DNA of 64,000 nucleotides, taken from the NCBI RefSeq assembly GCF_000002075.1, contig NW_004797725.1:392719-456718 (forward strand), given 5' to 3'. Positions 35,063 to 46,400 of this stretch are shown piece after piece. Position 1 is the first letter of the stretch. The number at the start of each line of letters is the position of its first letter. The DNA comes from Aplysia californica. Lineage: Eukaryota; Mollusca; Gastropoda; Aplysiida; Aplysiidae. A program made the translations under genes and the position numbers. The notes below the pieces were generated by a model. That model was not told the DNA's origin, did not search any database, and worked only from the letters and a program-made list of their open reading frames with translations.

Positions 35063-35434
35063 TTCGTTGAAACAACAGTTACGTCCATATTTTGCTAAAA
35101 ATAGTCCTTAATTAAGACAGCTTTTTCTTCATCAACTGAGCAAAACAGCGTGAAGCTCTTTCCCCGGAAGAGTTAACATTGGTTGTGGATGAAGGAGCCT
35201 GATGCCTAGATTTTACGTTTTGGTAAACTCTGAAGCTGGAGAGTTATTTGCATATGAGGCCCTATCAAGGGTGAAAGAGAATTTGCAGTTCAATCTCGCC
35301 ATTTTTGCCCAAAGGGGGGGTGCCCGGATTGTAACATAAAATCCGTAGTTTCTCATCCTTCGGGCACATAAGATAATATAGTGCCAATGGTTATATATAA
35401 TAAAGAATCAAGATTTTGTGCATAATTTAAATAA

Positions 35435-37175
35435 TAGTAGAGTCAGATACAGCATATTAGCTCAGTCAGACACCAGTGTAGTAGAGTCAGATACCAGTGT
35501 GTAATACAGTCGGATATATATCAGCAGTGGCAGCTCGTGGTTTATAGAACTGACCGGCCGTCATTCGCGTTGACTATTTCTCCCTCCCCCATCCCTTTTC
35601 TTCACAAACACACACAAACACACACACACACATACACATACACACACACACAATCTCTCTCTCTCTCTCCTTATTTTATTCCCCTACTTTCGCCATCCCC
35701 ACCCCCTCCCCCACTCACACACACACACACCACTGTAAACATTGTAATAATATAATGTGAAAGAGCTAAAACATGCGGTAGTGTCAAGAAACAATATTAT
35801 GAATAACATATGATGGAAGTTACTGAGATTATTAGAAACTGACTTGATCGGCACAGAAAAAGAAACACTACTAGGCCAGAAAACAAACTGAAAGTGAGAG
35901 GCAATAAACTGCCGGTCCTGGCCTTCACTACTTTACTCATACTTTCTACACCCCCACACAAAATATCGACGTGCACTGGACCCGTTAAATATATGTAATA
36001 AGAACTGTCCTGTATGATGACAAAAAGTCAATTGATACTGTACCAGTGACCCTGTCCCAAGCAGATCAAGTCTACAATCAGATAGAATACAAAGCTGGAC
36101 AAACTTAGTACACAACAGTTTCCGATCATTATATTATCAAATTTTCTTCATCGCACTTCTCACAACAGAACACTGTGTTGTAACAAAGTGGGGAAAATGT
36201 GTCAAATGCTAATTATAGAACTTGGTGTCTAGCTGGGGTGACGGTGGAAAAGGGGAGGGAAGGAAGGGGGTAGGCCTGGCCCAGAATCTGACAACCGAGT
36301 GCCTATCGCTCCTCGTTAAAATTCTCCTCATATATCTTCACTAGACAATTCCTCCTTCCGCCGGCCAGACTCCTATGGACCAGGTAAGTTATTAGTGGGG
36401 AGAAAACGATGAGTAAATGTCAAACACGAACTATAGGTGGTTAAAAAGTCAATAAATAAAAAAGATTAGTGACATGCTAACAATAAATGTTCTGATAGTA
36501 GTTAGAGAAAGGCTGAATGATAAATACATGTTTTGCTGATAAAATAATACATGTGTCTGTGCTGCTCAAGACAGTCTCAATCTTAATTTTGTAAGCTACA
36601 AAGAGGCCAATTTGGTAATTAAGGGATGAATTAATCGTTCTGAGGGCGGTCGATGGATTTGTCCATGGGACTGACGCTAGACGGTCAGAGAGATATAGTA
36701 GAATAAGAACGTATAGGACTGACGTCATCGCTAGGCCTAATCCCGCCGTGTGTTTGGCCTCGTACATAGTAGCCTACGAAGTTTCGCGACGTGACGGCTT
36801 GATGGTAGGGGAGATGATTTAAAGTTATGAGCCGGCGCGATAACAAACGTGAAGGAATGAGGCTCTGTTGCGACAAATAAATATCAGTGAATCCCACTTG
36901 TCTATTTGAGTGTCTTCCAATCGGCAAGGTGCTTTTGAATGTTGATACATGATGTTTGTTTGGATTTACTTAAAACAGAATGAAAATCATCATCAGCAAT
37001 AAATCTCCTGTCAACAGTCCAGCTGAAAAAAATTTGACCGGCACCGCCGGTCTTGCCCAGTCAACAAACCGCCCCTGGATATCAGCGTAGCAGAGTCAGA
37101 TACCAGTGTAGTTGAGTGAGCCAGATGCCAGTGTAGTAGAGTCAGATACCACGCAGTAGAGTGGGTCAGATACAT
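35435..37175 (+). repeat. Minisatellite of GTAGAGTCAGATACCAGT units, split by an insert
   Basis: Units of about 20-35 bp built on AGTAGAGTCAGATACCAGTG occur at 35435-35516 and resume at 37086-37175. The 1.55 kb between them is a separate insertion (35525-37077). The two halves would read as one array without it. Confidence 0.8.
35525..37077. mobile_element. hAT-like non-autonomous element, 1553 bp
   Basis: The left end reads CAGTGGCAGCTCGTGG and the right, inward, CAGGGGCGGTTTGTTG; both fit the CAxxG start typical of hAT elements. Both ends then have a GACCGGC word within 45 bp. Eight-base flanks are TATATCAG (35517-35524) and GATATCAG (37078-37085), 7 of 8 matching, the duplication length expected of hAT. 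The interior has (CA)n and no recognised transposase. Confidence 0.7.
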
Positions 37176-37238
37176 ACTCATCATTAAAATAGCTATAAAT
37201 GGTGAAAACCACTTTAGACAAATCTATCATTGTGTCCA

Positions 37239-37803
37239 AGTGTTGATAACAACGGTAACCGGGCACCTAGTCTCAGTATCTACGTACACGGCAACCGGGC
37301 ACCTAGTCTCACCTAGTCTTAGTATCTACGTACACGGTAACCGGGCACCTAGTCTCAGTATCTACATACATGGTAAACGGAATGAAAATAAATCAATATT
37401 TGTCCTGTGCTGTATTTGCTGAAAAAAAGAGAAAGTAATCGTCTTGTCTGGCTCGCCATCGTGACAGGTCAGTGAACCTGTGCGTGTGCATCACATTGTG
37501 AGTACCGGTTGGGGTCACCAAAGTTCTTTCTAAGTCTGCGCACTGCGAAGTAAAGGGCTCCGGAATAAGGGGGGTTATTTTTTTTTTTTTAAACGTACAG
37601 TCGAGAGAGTGGTGTGGATGAAGGCAACACCGGATGACAAAAACTGGATTTGGAGTTTTGAACTGCCCGGTTACCGTGTACGTGACACCAGAGAGTATTT
37701 GATTATATAGTCTCTGCTGACACCGAGACTACATGCCCGGTTGCCGGTTACCGTGTACGTAGACACTGAGGCTAGGTGCCCGGTTACCGTGTACGTAGAC
37801 ACT
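37239..37803. mobile_element. Element bounded by inverted tandem arrays, 565 bp
   Basis: The left array (37250-37380) has three to four units containing GGTAACCGGGCACCTAGTCT and TATCTACGTACACGG. The right array (37663-37803) has three units of the exact inverse type (CTAGGTGCCCGGTTACCGTG then TACGTAGACACT). About 270 bp of unique sequence lies between. Reading inward, both ends start AGTGT. No target duplication could be fixed. The architecture matches the elements at 24118 and 30315. Confidence 0.65.
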
Positions 37804-38011
37804 CCGTTTTGAAAATGACCGATGTCAAAATACTGCCCAAATCCATGAGAAAACAAAAAAAATGTGACTGAACACGTAAATAAATCGGGCGTCACTTTTG
37901 CACGCAGTAAGGGCCTCAAATATGCAAACAAGCTGAAACAGTGGGTCATCCAATCACAGGGTTTCCTGTAGCTGGTTTCGGTTTATCTCTAGGGCAAGGC
38001 AGAGATAGGAG

Positions 38012-38283
38012 GGCGCTTTTTCGGTAGTTCCCACCCCGCAATTGTTATTCACAGATTTTGGCCCCAAGAGTAGGGGGGTTTCAGGGGGGCTTGCCCCCCT
38101 GACCTAACAAAAATAGGAAGGGGGGTTTCAGGGGGGCATGCCCCCCTGAATTTTACCACAATTTAATGTTTTGCTATTGTTAGGTTTGATATCTTAGCTC
38201 ATCGCGAATCAAAAGTATCTAGATCTAGATGTAGGTCAGGTGAAGGCTCAAATAAGGGGGGTGGGAACTACCGAAAAAGCACC
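38012..38283. mobile_element. Merlin-like MITE with perfect 8-bp TSD, 272 bp
   Basis: The 8-bp word GATAGGAG flanks it on both sides (38004-38011, 38284-38291). TIRs are GGCGCTTTTTCGGTAGTTCC left and GGTGCTTTTTCGGTAGTTCC right, inward, one mismatch in about 26. A GG start with 8-9 bp duplications is the Merlin pattern; the class call is inference. Inside are two copies of a G-run/C-run palindrome (38081-38102 and 38128-38149). Confidence 0.88.
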
Positions 38284-38371
38284 GATAGGAGTAGGAGACA
38301 TAAAGCTTTAAAGTCAACGTGCCTGTTTTCGTCCTTATAATTATTTTGACCGAACCGGTAATTTTACTCTA

Positions 38372-38460
38372 TAGATCTAGAATCTAGATCTAGACTCTAG
38401 ATCTAGATTTTCTAGATCTAGATCTATATCTAGATTTCTAGATCTAGATCTAGAATCTAT
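38372..38460. repeat. AGATCT-type palindromic tandem patch
   Basis: This is a dense patch of overlapping TCTAGA and AGATCT words (each its own inverse). Similar, shorter patches sit at 29704-29730, 30709-30740, 31644-31662, 38762-38790, 39066-39100, 39602-39618, 40133-40151 and 41746-41757. Many adjoin R1, R2 or element borders. Confidence 0.88.
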
Positions 38461-39066
38461 ACAATCCTAAGCCACTACGGCAATGGCTTGGATCGGCCGA
38501 TCGCCCCGACTCGATCGCCTACTTTCACCCCAACTCCAACAGCCGGCTATCCCGAATCTGACCTTCACCCATGAAGTTATGATAAGGGTCTTACGGGTCT
38601 ATCATCTGAACTATTGGCTATCGATTAGATGTATTCTAGATCTAGATTAGAAAGCTCAGTTACCTTTAGAAGTACTCTTGGCTTGGCGGCCAAACAAAAC
38701 CGGAGATTGTCACGAATTTTGGATTCCTCACTTGAAATTAAGATTTGGCTCAGCTTTACACGTAGATCTAGATCTAGAGTCTAGATCTACGTAGACTTCT
38801 GTATCTGGACACAGTGTATATTTGCCGGACGGACGATCAGAAATAAACTGAACTTTGGAAGTTCGGAGCTGTGTGATATGATCTAGAAACTTGAACTTCT
38901 ATCTCCAGTGCAGTGATCAATAGAGATTAGAGAACAGGGGAGAGGCAGGAGGTGGGGAATCGGCTGACACTACTGAAGCTGAAGTCGTAAAATAAAAACA
39001 TTCGTAAAAACATTTCAAAGTTGCTGAATTTTTAGCTTCCACATATATGATCATTATACAATTATA
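38461..39066 (+). repeat. Dispersed repeat R2, copy 2
   Basis: It matches 29710-30256 closely over most of its length (see that entry). Extra sequence here includes GGATCGGCCGATCGCC and CGACTCGATCGCCT near 38490-38522, a phrase that recurs in similar form at 63908-63950, and an AGATCT patch near 38762. Confidence 0.85.
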
Positions 39067-39801
39067 TTCTAGATCTAGATCTATATTCTAGATCTAGAGA
39101 AAAGAGTCAAACAATCATTTTGAGATCCAAAAGGATTATTGATCTATATATCCAGACAGCCTAATATAATCGATGCATTTCGGAAATTTTACGACACTTA
39201 GAACTATATTTGGAGTAAAAACAAAAGTGTCGACGTACTTCGCTAGACGAAGCACTTGGTGAATGGCGAATAGACCGCTGGTTGTTGAGCCGACGAACTC
39301 CTTATATTTCATTCTATCAGAATAATATTGACTGAAGCGTCTGAGGTGCCCATTTTGTATGATTCGAACTTTGGTAGGAATTCCATAACGAGTAACCACT
39401 TAGAAATAGAGGGTTAGGATTAAGGCTTGGGTTTGGGTTGGATTTGGCTTTGGCTTTGGGAGAGGGAAGTGGCTATTCTCACCCGGAATACGATCTATTT
39501 TGCCCAGAAGTTCTCGCGCTACTCCTCTCTCTCTCTCTTTCTCTCTCTCCACTGCCCACAGACAAAATTGCACGCTTTTAGGCTAACACTAACAGTAGTA
39601 ATAGATCTAGATCTAGAACATTTGTTCACAGCACAGAATTCTATAATTCTGTTATCACAGTCACAGTCACAGTGTAGAATTCTGTGGTTCAGGGTGAACG
39701 CTTCACTGGTTGGCCTAACTAAGCTATAACTGTGAACACCCACTGAGTGAGAATAGCCAAAAGACTCGCCTGCGCTATTCTCACCCGGGGTGCGTTACCG
39801 A

Positions 39802-39975
39802 CAGAGCTGGAAGTAACGGAGTACAAGTACTCCAGTACTTGTACTTACGTTACAATTTTCGGTACTTCTACTGTACTACGGTACATTTTGAAAACCAGTA
39901 CTTTTACTGTACTCCGATACTTTTTATAAAAGTACTTTTAAGTATTTTAAAAGTACATTTTGAGTACTTTTGAAG
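39802..39975 (+). mobile_element. hAT-type terminal fragment
   Basis: It starts CAGAGCTGGAAGTAACGGAG and continues with many GTACTT/AAGTAC words (GTACAAGTACTCC, AAAGTACTTTTAAGTA). This is the well-known look of one end of hAT elements in many animals. I found no matching opposite end, so it is probably a solo end or a truncated copy. Confidence 0.6.
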
Positions 39976-40265
39976 CTTAATATGAAAGAGTAAGTCTTAG
40001 TAATTTTACACAACTAAATCTATCATCAATTATTTTGCCTACTAAAGAAGTGTAGGACTCTTTTATAATATTGATACGATTGGACTCATATTGCCAATGC
40101 ACTGTTATTAAGAAATCAATATTTTTGAGTGCCAGATCTAGGTCTAGATCTAAATTGTCAAAATAGTTTTTTCTCCCCAAAATCAGTACTTTTTGATGAA
40201 ATTACACCAAAAATGCCACTCAAGACATGTATAGGTTTATTCCAAATGCAAATCTGAATAATTCC

Positions 40266-40765
40266 ATATAAGATACAAGAAGTGTTTTTTTTCTGTTTGT
40301 GATCGTTTTTCAAGATTATAAAAATTTTTTTTTAAATTTCAATATATATCGGATGTTATGATCCAAATGTACAAATATTATGGAATGTATGTCCTGCAAA
40401 CTTTTCAATATTTTCCAGTTCTATATTCATTTATGGTTATTTTGATGCATCATTTGACCAGGTGCAAGCATGTTTTTTGAGTTTCACCAAAGATTATAAA
40501 GTTTTTATTTTCAAATTTTATCCGCATCCAATCAAAATTGTGTTGCATAATCGCCTCTTGCAGTAACCAAAGTTGAAAAATACGTAAATAAACATTACAG
40601 ATGTATTTTACAATCCATACTGAAAATATTGGTATATATAATATGTTGATATTTATTAGAATTTGTGGCCCCAAAGACCTTTTACTGCCCACTAGTCATC
40701 ATCTCATTCGCCGTCCCGAAAAAAATTCGTCCTCAAGCCGAAAATAATACGTAGCGAATGAGTTT
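40266..40765 (+). repeat. Dispersed repeat R1, copy 3
   Basis: It is full-length relative to copy 1 and includes the uninterrupted site TATATTCATTTATGGTTATT that is the empty target of the 30315 insertion. It ends GTAGCGAATGAGTTT. Confidence 0.88.
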
Positions 40766-41619
40766 ACCCTAGAAGCCTATAACTAAATAGGTTAATGAAG
40801 TCATTTCGGGTTTTCCCGATACCGCTTTACTGAGTTTTTAGAAGGGTTGATCGCGTCGCAGTAAAAACGATGTCACTCAATTCATTCAGCAAATTGGACG
40901 CAAATATTAGTCTTTAATATCCAAAGTAATAAAGACACCGAAAAAGTAATTTAATAGCAGAACTATATTCTGCACTAAAAATCACATGCAGATGCCAAGT
41001 TTCATTCATATACTCCTATTCATTGCTGACTTATGAATAGTTTTCCTCAAAATACATCAAGACTTGGCCCGCTTTTTGGCGATATTTTCCTATATAATTT
41101 GAGTCTCCCAAACAAAAATCCCAATAACTTATTTGTTTATCAATGGATTTATTAAATTTAAAAACCAGTTCTTAGAATTTACTTTATTTTCATTTAAGCC
41201 CATTTTTAAGCAATTTGGATAAAAATTTAATTTTTCATTGTCATTGCTAAGTTGATTTAGGCCTACTTTACGGCTCAACAGATTATAAAAGGATATAAAA
41301 CCATATCTTTTCTTAAAGCTGATAGAATGAGCCATTCAAAAATGATAAGCGATCTAATAAATACAAACAAAGCGCAAAACCCGATAAACTCAACAATTAG
41401 TACATCAGCACGGCGAAACAAGTGGTAACATTGTGTAGTCGCTCAGCTGGACTCCGCCACTTTATCGATCGATATCTTGGCCAAGAGACGCTCTACGAGG
41501 TCAAGATAACTTGCAAAGTCATTGGTCACTATTGATAACTTTGACCTGTAATTTACTACGTCATTTTCCATATTAGGAATACTTGAATTTTCCATTGAAG
41601 AAGGTCAGCGTCTATACAC
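40766..41619. other. Unassigned stretch
   Basis: It has parts resembling 31641-32155 (GCCAAGTTTCATTCATATAC) but no gene or clear element. Confidence 0.35.
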
Positions 41620-42350
41620 TTAATATAGGGCCCGCGTCCTTCGCGGTCGAAATATGTCAGCGTTATATATAGGGCCTGCACGCTTCCCGGGTAGCGCGGC
41701 TCACGCCCTTTATATAGGGCCTGCGCGCTTCCAGGGTTAAGTTAGGCCTAGATCTAGGTCCTGTTTAACTCACTTCAGACGGTTCACACAACAGTTGCGT
41801 GACCCCCGCCGCGACGCTCGCGACGGCTCCCACAAGCCCTGCATGACCAACTTGGGAATTTTTTTTCCGCTCTACAAATCACACACGGATCGCGAGACAC
41901 GCCTCGTACCCTTGTTTGGCCAAGCCTGAGCTACTTAGACTTCGTTGAGCTACTTAGACTTCGTTTCGTATCTCTGGGGCCGGTAGTTTTTAAGTTATTG
42001 AAGGTGAAGGGCAGTGACCCCAACTGGGGTTGAACAGACCGGAACTCGCGCTTTGTTTTTTTCTATACAGCTGGATAGTAATCCGACAGTCGCGTCGTAG
42101 TAACGGTCGAAGAAGTCGCATGAACAAGAATCACATAATTTCGCCGTTTTCTATACTTCTGTACGTTTTACTAGTTCTAGTGTCTCAGAATATGATGTGT
42201 CTAATAGTTAGGATCCTGGATATGTACCCGAACACGGCCCGAGTCGTAGTTCTAGGGCTAGATCTAGCACTAGTACTGGTGTTGTTTTTCGCGCAACGAA
42301 ATTACGTCGTGCCGTACATCTGTCTCATGTAATTCAGTGTATGGGTCTGA
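41620..42350 (+). promoter_or_regulatory. GC-rich zone with 3 ATATAGGGCC repeats, possible RGP1 promoter
   Basis: Three spaced units ATATAGGGCC followed by TGCGCGCTTCC-type sequence occur at 41623-41740. The stretch up to about 42350 is CpG-rich relative to its surroundings (CCCCCGCCGCGACGCTCGCG). RGP1 needs an upstream 5' exon because a splice acceptor precedes its ATG exon, and this is the nearest GC-rich zone. No donor site or start site was pinned down, so the role is a guess. Confidence 0.3.
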
Positions 42351-43419
42351 ATCAATGCACGGACCAGCTTTTATATTTTCACCAAACACTCGCACATGTA
42401 TACAAATCAAACCAGAACACTTTGAACTTTTATTTTTGTTGTTGCAGTGAATTTCATTCTACTTGTCACGTCTCTGGAAATTTTTCGGAAAATCAAATTC
42501 ATGCCAATTTTTAAAAAATCATACAAATTAAAGTATTAGACTTAGACAACTTTAGTTTTTTTGTATTAGATTAAGCTTGAATGTTACTTTACTGTGTCAA
42601 AAAATAATTACAATAGGGTAACTACTTCTTGTTGGGACCTGAGAATGGAAAGTTTATTTTTCTTCATTTTCATCTTCTTACTCAAATCATCCACCTGTTA
42701 CAGACTAGAATCATTTTTCTCCTGAAAGATGGATGGTCTGCTTAGACTATTTATTTGATTGTAATTGTAATTCTTTCAGTTCTGACTGCTTTGCTGGCAA
42801 TCTTCCTGTTTTTGAGCCTTGGATGTGTTCATAACAAAACTATTTCAGTGGTAGTTTTGTACACTTTTAGAGAGATAAATCTGGTACTAGACAACAGAAG
42901 TAATGATACAAGTCTTAGTTCAATGTCATTTTTATTGAAATGACATGCTATTTTCAAAGCAGTGATGCTAGTGATTGAAGTCTTTGAATCAACTGCACAT
43001 CCTTCTTCACAATTGATCTTTTAAGTTTTTAATGTTGTCTTTAAAGTGAAAACAGTGGTTGCAAAAGTATGTGAGAGCTTCAAGATGTTGTAACATTATG
43101 AAGATAAGCTTTTATGACATGCACGTCTTCACTTTGTTTCTGCTTGAAATTGAAACTTGGTTTTTATGAGTACAGATGGTTACACCCTGAGTTACTGTCC
43201 AACTCGTGGGGGTCAGTTTCTGTTATAGAAAGCATTTTATGATATATCCACTGCCTGCATTTGTTTGTAATGTTCTCCAAAATGGTAATGGTGGTTGATC
43301 ATTTTCAAACTGACTCTACACAATGCAATAGAGCCATACTGAAAGTTAGTTGACAATTATCTTGATTTACAACCTTAGAGGGAAGACTTAATTTGTTTAG
43401 CTTTTTTCCCCCCTTCCAG

Positions 43420-43477
43420 ATAGTTCTTTGTTGGCTGCCTTGTGTAAAATCACTCTGAGAGGAATACAGATGTCAAC
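43420..43477 (+). other. RGP1: RGP1 5' UTR part of the ATG exon
   Basis: A strong acceptor (CTTTTTTCCCCCCTTCCAG) ends at 43419. The sequence between it and the ATG at 43478 is therefore most likely 5' UTR, and at least one non-coding exon should lie upstream. Confidence 0.6.
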
Positions 43478-46400
43478 ATGTTGGAGGTTGTAGCAAGTCT
43501 CCCAAGAGGACCAGTCTTTTTAGCTGGCGAGAGCTTACAATGTGATGTCATTTTTACCAACACTTCGACTGATAATCAGTAAGTGACTTGATTTTTTCTG
43601 ATTGTATCAAAAGTGTGTTTTCCAGTGTCTGCGGAATAAAAATTCAAAGTGTCTTGCAGCATATTGAAATGAGGCTTAACTTTTGGTGATATTATTTCTT
43701 GATGTTGTCCCTTCTTCTTACTAAAACATGTGAAAATTACTTTGCCCAGAATCTTGAAAAAATGCAGTAAGGATCAACCCAGAGAAATTCAAATTTTGAT
43801 AATACATGAAGATAGTTTTGAGGTTTGTCTGCTTTTAGTGCTTTTCAGATCTACACCTTACATATTTATACAATTGATGCTTAATTGCAAGTTTCCTCTT
43901 TTTCTTGTATTTTTGCACTTGTAGTGTACCTTTTTCTTTTAGAAATAGTAAGAATATCAGATACAATAGTCTCCGCCTAAGATCCCACCGCTTACGATCC
44001 CGGTTCAGTTAAGATCCCGTTGTTTTAGGAAAACATAATTTTTACTATACAAAAGTCACCCCTAAGATTCCGCTCTGATGGTCTACATCCAGCTAAGATC
44101 CTGCATTTCAGATTATAATTTGCGAAACAAAAACCCGGACAGGCATAGCCGATCAACCAAGAGTGAAAAGTTGAGATCAACAAACTGTCCGTCGCATCAA
44201 AGATCAGTCACTATCGTGAATGTGATCACATACACGTTGTAAAACTCGATGAAGCGATACAATGTTTGCCCCAGACGGGATCACACCGGGGTGTGAACTG
44301 ACCTACGCGTTTGTTTTCCCCACGCATCGCACTCACACCTGAGCTCTCCCCCTAAACTTACATCACTCGCTGGATGGGTAGGGCCTACATGTTCACTCCA
44401 GACGGGATCACATTGAACTGTGAACTCTTCCCTGACCATTGCAGCAGTTGTCTCTACTCCCGAATTTGCGAGACAGACTGGATTTTAGTTGATGTGTTCG
44501 CAATGCAATGGTGTGTAACGGCAAAGGCAGGTTGGGAAGGGGGGGGGGGGCTCGGTCAGAGATGGAAAGCTATAAATTTTCGACAGGTAAAGGGGAGGGG
44601 AAACCGGATTAGCGTAAATCTTGAGACTCATGATAGGATCATAAGTGAAAATGGCACGCCTCATGCCACTATGCACCGTGATAGGTCATCAAGGTTAACC
44701 ACTCTTTGCTCGCCATATACCATAAACCCGCCAAGAGGGCACGTCAGTTCATTGTAGAGTGGAGGGAGACCATTTTACCGATTGTGAGCCTTAACATGGG
44801 TCACCATAGATTCTTTCCTGGGTTCGTCGGTTAAGATCCCGGTTCGCCTAAGATCCCACATTTCCTTGCTCCCGAGCACCGGGATCTTAGGCGCAGACTA
44901 CTGTAATTTTCTCTTTGATTTGTCTATTCTCATCTTTATGTATGCATTGGGTCATAAGTTTGTGGAATAATTTTTTTATGTTAATTAGTTAATGACATAA
45001 AAGGTGTATGTTTCTTTTGATATTAACTTTTACAAGTTCCCATTTCTTGTCACAGAGCTGTAGATGAAGTGTTGGCGTGGTCCAGTGTACAGATCATTTG
45101 TCAGTGCACTGTCAGTGAATCTCGAGTCCAGCTTCCTCGCAAAAATTCGTTGTCAACTGAAGAGGCATCAACGACAGGATGTGACACATCATTCATTCCT
45201 AACAAAGGTACATGTGTGCAGTATGAAAAAGTTGTGCCCTGAGATTTGATAACTGTTGTTTGTTTCGTTCCTCTGAAAATCACTTTTCTTTGTTTTGATG
45301 GGTTCTTGAATTGGTGTTTTGTGTTTTCACTGATAAGCCAAATTTGAATCTATTGTGTGCTATTTTTCACATTAAAAACTGTTTGCAGCTTTGTTGTTGT
45401 TTTTAATAAATTGAAATTGAGGCCCTTGACTCTTCAATGTTTGTTTGTTTTTTTTTGCTTATATAAACACAGGTTCTGGCAAAGCATTAAATCATCGTGC
45501 TTTGCATTCTGCCGAAGAGATGGGCCGTGCTGCTCAAGTTAAGCTGCTATATAATCTTTTTAAACCTCTCCCTGCTCTCATTTTGATGTTTGTTTTTTTG
45601 TTTTGTTTTATTTTAAAAGAAAAATTTGTATTATTTTTCAAATTTTACGTGCTATGGTATAAATGCTGTGCACCTCTAAGTCATTTGTCAAGGTTTAGTG
45701 TAAGGAGAAAGTATACTTAATAAGAGAGGGAGAATTCCTGTGTTTCCATGTTATGTCATTTTTTTTTTTTTGCAGTTGAGTTAATTAGTCTGTCGCTCCT
45801 CTGTGACTGTTAATTCCAATTTAATATTGTAATTGATGATTTCAACTTTTTGTTTCTTTTATTGTTTCTCTTTTGGAAGTTGATAATAAATTTAAGAAAA
45901 ATATTTCTCTGGACAATTCATGTCCTCAAATGTTTTAATAAAAGTGATTAATTTTGAATCTAAAATGATTAATTTTGAATCAAATATCTTGGTTTATAGG
46001 ATTTAATTTTGACAAATGACTCAGTTTACGTAGATGCACAGCAAATGGATCTTCTTATGGTGTATTTTTTCTTTCATCTGTTTTTTCTTGTGCCATATGC
46101 TGCCATACGCTTTTTATAAACATACATTATTATTTTTATCAATGGTCAACCCAAAGTGTTTAAATGAGTAATTGTTGTCCTACGTCTAAGAATTTCATTG
46201 AGCTTTTTGTGAGATGCTCTACTTTTAATTTTGGTGTGGTGGAAATTGCATGATTCTGTGATTCAGTTCAGTTTGATTCAAAAGATGTTTTCCTTTTTGA
46301 AAACATTGGTGTTTTTTGTTTTACCAATTTTTGTGTGGGTTTTTTTTTGTTGGACAGTCATTATTTTGCTTCTTTTTTTTTTTTTTTTTTACATTTCTAC

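Noticed and set aside
42030-42332. 100-codon open frame with hydrophobic segments
   Set aside because: It has no similarity I recognise and sits in a repeat-adjacent GC-rich zone. It could be 5' UTR of RGP1 but is not supported as a protein.
44374-44757. 127-codon frame inside pogo-like element A
   Set aside because: It has no transposase motif, and the equivalent part of element B is not open. Treated as chance.
45474-45534. Possible RGP1 exon (GSGKALNHRALHSAEEMGRAAQ) with an ACACAG acceptor and GTTAAG donor
   Set aside because: Including it puts the next exon out of frame, while joining 45207 directly to 47087 keeps the frame and reproduces the conserved GERG motif.
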